Below, in pieces: positions 6,980 through 10,283 of a stretch of DNA of 10,283 nt. A model generated the notes under the pieces. It was not told the DNA's origin. It saw only the letters and a program-made list of their open reading frames with translations, and ran no database searches. The position numbers and the translations under genes were made by a program. Positions within the stretch are counted from its first letter, which is position 1. Each line of letters starts with the position of its first letter. The stretch comes from Pseudomonadota bacterium. GTDB lineage: Bacteria; Pseudomonadota; Alphaproteobacteria; Sphingomonadales; SMXR01. The stretch spans positions 1 through 10,283 of the forward strand of contig JADFFP010000023.1 in the NCBI GenBank assembly GCA_022568115.1, written 5' to 3'.

Positions 6980-7017
6980 TGTGTTTTTTACTTTGTGTTT
7001 GTATAGAAACTAAAATT

Positions 7018-8146
7018 TTACTCCAGATCCTCTATATCCGCGCCTTCGCCGGTGACCCGGGCGGCCAATGCTGCCTGCATAAATTTGTCCAAATCACCGT
7101 CCAGGACGGCGTTTGGGTTGCCCGATTCCACCCCGGTGCGCAAATCCTTGACCATCTGGTAGGGCTGCAGCACGTAAGAGCGGATCTGGTGTCCCCAGCC
7201 AATCTCGGTTTTGGCTTCAGCCTGGGCCTGCGCCTTTTCCTCGCGTTTTTGCAGCTCGGCTTCATAAAGGCGGGCTTTCAGCATTTTCATGGCGCTGGCG
7301 CGGTTTTTGTGCTGCGAGCGCTGGTTTTGGCACTGGACCACGATTTTGGTTGGCAGGTGGGTAATCCTGACCGCGCTGTCGGTGGTATTGACGTGCTGGC
7401 CGCCGGCCCCCGATGCCCGGTAGGTGTCGACCCTCAGGTCGCTTTCATTAATCTCAATTTCAATTTCCTCATCGATCACCGGGTAGACCCAGACGCTGGC
7501 GAAACTGGTGTGGCGGCGGGCGTTGGAATCAAACGGGGAGATGCGCACCAGGCGGTGGACCCCGCTTTCGGTCTTGAGCCAGCCGTATGCGTCCGCGCCG
7601 GCAATCTCCAGGGTGACGGATTTGATCCCCGCCTCCTCGCCCGCCATGTACTGCTGGGTGGCAACCTTGTAGCCCCTTTTTTCGGACCAGCGTATGTACA
7701 TGCGCATCAGCATCATGGCCCAGTCCTGGCTTTCGGTGCCGCCCGCCCCGGCGTGAATTTCGATATAGGCGTGGTTGCCATCGGCCTCGCCCGAAAACAG
7801 GCTTTCCATTTCCACCCTCTTGGCCTCTTTATTCAGTTTTTCGAACACCCCCTCAGCCTCGGCGATCATGCCTTGGTCGCCCTCTGCCTCGGCCATTTCC
7901 AACAGCTCAAGGGTATCGGCCAGCTCGCCTGCCAGGCCGCTGCAGACCGAGAGAACATTATCAAGCCGGGTTCTTTCTTTCAGGAGCTTTTGGGCGCGCG
8001 CCGGGTTGTCCCAGAGGCTGGGATCTTCGGCCCGGGTGTTCAGGACTTCAAGCCGGGCTTTGGCCTTGTCCCAGTCAAAGATACCTCCTCAGCAGTTCGA
8101 GCGACTGCTTGATTTCACTAACCAGGGTTTCAATTTCAGCTTTCAT
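7018..8146 (-). CDS. prfB: Peptide chain release factor 2, joined by programmed +1 frameshift
   Basis: RF2 recognises UGA and UAA stop codons and releases the finished peptide on the ribosome. Translation starts at ATG 8146-8144, 28 bases after the PBP1A stop. It runs 23 codons to an in-frame TGA (8077-8075) and must shift +1 there. The coding sequence is therefore complement(7018..8076 joined to 8078..8146), 375 residues, against 365 in E. coli. Downstream of the shift the frame is continuous: [12 protein letters not shown], then the stop-codon-reading motif SPF (203-205) in [12 protein letters not shown], and the catalytic GGQ (248-250) in [11 protein letters not shown], at nearly the E. 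coli positions. The ribosome binding site before the ATG is weak, so coupling with the upstream PBP1A gene is likely. Calling only the part after the TGA would give a falsely truncated protein of about 294 residues. Confidence 0.96.
8074..8089 (-). promoter_or_regulatory. RF2 programmed +1 frameshift signal
   Basis: On the minus strand the sequence AGGAGGTATCTTTGAC contains all known parts: a Shine-Dalgarno-like AGGAGG (8089-8084), a three-base spacer TAT, the slippery CTT (8080-8078), and the stop TGA followed by C (8077-8074). When RF2 is scarce the ribosome pauses at the poorly terminating UGA-C, slips to UUU and continues with GAC. When RF2 is abundant the peptide ends after 23 residues. 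It differs from the E. coli site by one base (AGGAGG for AGGGGG). Confidence 0.96.
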
Positions 8147-8174
8147 GGGCTTTCTTTTAATCGAGGCGGGCGGT

Positions 8175-10283
8175 TTAGTAAATCCCGCCTGTGCCTTCTT
8201 TCAGGGCATCTTCAAGGCGCAGGAAGCCCTGGCCGTCGAGGACAAAGCGTATTCCGGACGGCTCGGTCCCGGGAATGAAGGCCTCAAGGATGACATTGCG
8301 GTCGCCGGGTTGGGCCGGCAGGCCGGTCTCGACATTAATCCGGATCAGGCGTATCCCGGCCGGAACCCGGAACGGGATACCCGACTGGTCTTTTAATGCC
8401 AGTTCCATGAAATCCCTGAAAATCGGCACCGCGATCGCCGACCCCTCTTCATTGACCCCGAGCGAGCGGGGCTGGTCAAAACCAACAAATACCCCAACCA
8501 CCAGATCAGGGGAAAAGCCGATGAACCAGGCATCTTTCCAGTCGTTGGTGGTGCCGGTCTTGCCGCCCAGCGGAATGCCAAGAACCCGGATCTTGCGTCC
8601 GGTCCCGTTCCTTATCACCCCTTCCATTAATGACACCAGCTGATAGGCGATGCGGGCGTCCAGCACCCGCTTGCGCTCATCCGGAACCACCGGCAGCGGC
8701 TGCCCCTGCCAGCTTTCCGCCTGGCAGCCGAGACAAGTGCGTTTGTCATGGCGATAAATGGTCTGGCCGCGGCGGTCCTGGATCCGTTCAATCAGGGAGG
8801 GTTCAATATTATAGCCGCCGTTGACGATCATCGAATAAGCGCTGGTCATCTGCAGCAGGGTGTTTTCAGCGGAGCCCAGCGCCGCCGCCAGGGTGGGCCG
8901 CATGTTGTCCGCCAGGCCGAAGCGGGCGGCATAATCCATTATCGTCTGCGGCCCCAGGTATTGGGCCAGCCGGACGGTCATCAGATTGCGCGATTTTTCC
9001 AGCCCGAGACGCAGCGTCGAGGGCCCATAAAATATGTTTGAGGAATTGACCGGCTTCCATTTGCCCTGCCCCTCCCCCTGGTCGATCACAAACGGAGCGT
9101 CCAGCACCAGGCTGGAAGGCGTAAAGCCATTATCAAGGCCGGCGGCGTAAACAAACGGCTTGAAAGCCGAGCCGGTCTGGCGCGCCGCCTGGGTGGCGCG
9201 GTTAAACTGGCTGGTTTGATAGTTAAACCCGCCGATCATCGCCAGCACCCGGCCGGTGTGCGGGTCCATGGCGATCAACGCCCCTTCCACCTCGGGGATC
9301 TGGTACAGGGCATATATTTCGGCCATGCCATCGCTATCGTTTGATTTGGCGGCAATCAGAAATTCACTATCGTCCTTCCCCCGGACCAGCGCCGCGGCAG
9401 GGGTTTCAATCGCTTCAACAATGATAATATCCCCGCCATCCAGCACCTGGGTGATTTTCTTGACCGAGCGGCCCAAGCGTTCGCCTTCCCGCCAGGCCCG
9501 CGCCCATTTGACCTCTGACAACGGGATCAAGCCCAGGCTGCCGTCTTCAAAACCTATCAGCGCCTGGTCCCCTTCAAACCCAAGCACCTGGGCCAGCCGC
9601 CAGCTGTCGATCCCGAGCGGAATTTCATAGTCGCCAAGCGCCGAGGCCCAGCCCTCTTTCAGCGCCAGGTTGTCGACCGGCCCCCTCCAGCCATGGCGCC
9701 GGTCATAGACCACCAGGCCATCGCGCAGGACCTTTTCGGCAATCGCCTGCAATCTCGGCTCCAGCGTGGTGTGGACCGACATGCCGCCGCCATAAAGTTT
9801 GTTAACCCCGTAAATGGCCAGCAATTCGCGCCGCACTTCCTCCTCGAAATAATCAGCCCGGAACAGCTCTTCCTTTTGCTTCAGGTTAACTTCCAGCGGG
9901 GCGTCACGGGCCTCGGTATATTCCTCGCGGGTGATGAACCCATCGTCATACATGCGCCCCAGCACCCAGTTGCGGCGCGATTTTGCCGCCGCCGGGCGCC
10001 GGATTGGATGGTAGTTGGAAGGGGCTTTCAGCAATGCCGCCAGGTAGGCCGCCTCAGGCAAAGTCAGCTCTTCCATCGATTTGTCGAAATAATTCAGCGC
10101 CGCCGCCGCCACCCCGTAAGAGCCGAAGCCGAGGTAAACGTCGTTCATGTAGAGCTCAAGGATTTCGGCCTTGTCGAACACCCGCTCAATCCGAAGCGCA
10201 AGGATCGCCGCCTTGATCTTGCGCTCATAGGTGGTCTCGGCGCTCAGCAGGAAGTTTTTAGCCACCTGCTGGGTGATGGTCGA
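8175..10283 (-). CDS. mrcA: Penicillin-binding protein 1A, bifunctional transglycosylase/transpeptidase (5' end outside the window)
   Basis: Class A PBPs polymerise glycan strands from lipid II and crosslink the peptides in the periplasm, anchored by an N-terminal membrane helix. The frame is open to the right edge and gives 702 residues, beginning inside the GT51 domain at STITQQVAKN; the membrane anchor and the first catalytic Glu motif lie outside. GT51 continues to about residue 130 (ILELYMNDVYLGFGSYGVAAAA, EAAYLAALLKAPSNYHP). An OB-like insert follows at about 190-295. The transpeptidase domain has all three active-site motifs: SAFK (372-375, nucleophile Ser372), SRN (431-433) and KTGT (575-578). 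A CLGC pair lies at about 517-520. The stop TAA is at 8177-8175. prfB follows after 28 bases, an operon order common in Alphaproteobacteria. Confidence 0.95.
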   Translation of the reverse strand, partial: STITQQVAKNFLLSAETTYERKIKAAILALRIERVFDKAEILELYMNDVYLGFGSYGVAAAALNYFDKSMEELTLPEAAYLAALLKAPSNYHPIRRPAAAKSRRNWVLGRMYDDGFITREEYTEARDAPLEVNLKQKEELFRADYFEEEVRRELLAIYGVNKLYGGGMSVHTTLEPRLQAIAEKVLRDGLVVYDRRHGWRGPVDNLALKEGWASALGDYEIPLGIDSWRLAQVLGFEGDQALIGFEDGSLGLIPLSEVKWARAWREGERLGRSVKKITQVLDGGDIIIVEAIETPAAALVRGKDDSEFLIAAKSNDSDGMAEIYALYQIPEVEGALIAMDPHTGRVLAMIGGFNYQTSQFNRATQAARQTGSAFKPFVYAAGLDNGFTPSSLVLDAPFVIDQGEGQGKWKPVNSSNIFYGPSTLRLGLEKSRNLMTVRLAQYLGPQTIMDYAARFGLADNMRPTLAAALGSAENTLLQMTSAYSMIVNGGYNIEPSLIERIQDRRGQTIYRHDKRTCLGCQAESWQGQPLPVVPDERKRVLDARIAYQLVSLMEGVIRNGTGRKIRVLGIPLGGKTGTTNDWKDAWFIGFSPDLVVGVFVGFDQPRSLGVNEEGSAIAVPIFRDFMELALKDQSGIPFRVPAGIRLIRINVETGLPAQPGDRNVILEAFIPGTEPSGIRFVLDGQGFLRLEDALKEGTGGIY

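Noticed and set aside
6642..7017. CRISPR array or small RNA gene in the repeat-rich intergenic region
   Set aside because: The repeats are inverted and of two unrelated kinds, with no regular spacers and no cas gene nearby. No promoter-terminator pair marking a small RNA is convincing.
7018..7902. RF2 as a truncated gene or pseudogene of about 294 residues
   Set aside because: The frame continues upstream without a stop to the frameshift site at 8074-8089, and the first 23 codons are present. The gene is intact through programmed slippage.
6916..8112. 398-codon open frame on the plus strand
   Set aside because: It is antisense to prfB, which has clear SPF and GGQ motifs, and shows no family of its own.

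Overview
The window looks like two unrelated pieces of bacterial chromosome joined near position 2810. The left piece (1 to about 2810) is very GC-rich: 46 of 60 bases are G or C in 2521-2580. It carries the start of a collagen-like lipoprotein gene (minus strand), a tRNA-Arg(CCG), and an M1 zinc aminopeptidase that lacks its C-terminal end. Gene content and composition would suit a high-GC Chloroflexota or actinobacterial genome, but this is a weak inference. The right piece (about 2810 to 10283) is less GC-rich: 32/60 in 2881-2940 and 28/60 in 2941-3000. It has a gene set typical of Alphaproteobacteria.

Layout. 1-192 (minus): lipoprotein with Gly-X-Y repeats, running off the left edge, with a good sigma70-type promoter at 283-312. 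433-507 (plus): tRNA-Arg. 561-about 2810 (plus): M1 aminopeptidase, apparently starting at an ATA codon behind an AGGAG. About 2811-4286 (plus): C-terminal adenylyltransferase half of GlnE, in frame with the aminopeptidase, so the two read as one open frame. 4310-4774: Bcp/PrxQ peroxiredoxin. 4892-6202: membrane-anchored M23 endopeptidase. 6150-6641: bactofilin, overlapping the M23 gene by 53 bases. 6642-7017: 376 bases without a gene, filled with palindromic repeats between convergent operons. 7018-8146 (minus): prfB (RF2), complete only through a programmed +1 frameshift. 8175-10283 (minus): penicillin-binding protein 1A, running off the right edge.

How the genes work together. The right piece groups cell-wall functions: PBP1A polymerises and crosslinks peptidoglycan, the M23 enzyme probably cleaves crosslinks, and the bactofilin probably forms the scaffold that positions it. 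GlnE (nitrogen control), Bcp (peroxide defence) and RF2 (translation termination) are housekeeping neighbours. I see no CRISPR array, transposase, phage gene or undescribed defence system. The most unusual object, an aminopeptidase-GlnE fusion, is best explained as a chimeric join (assembly artefact) and not as a new protein. The best-supported special biology is the RF2 autoregulatory frameshift. Smaller points are the 53-base M23/bactofilin overlap, a sharp AT-rich patch at the end of the M23 gene, and the nested repeats at 6772-6979.
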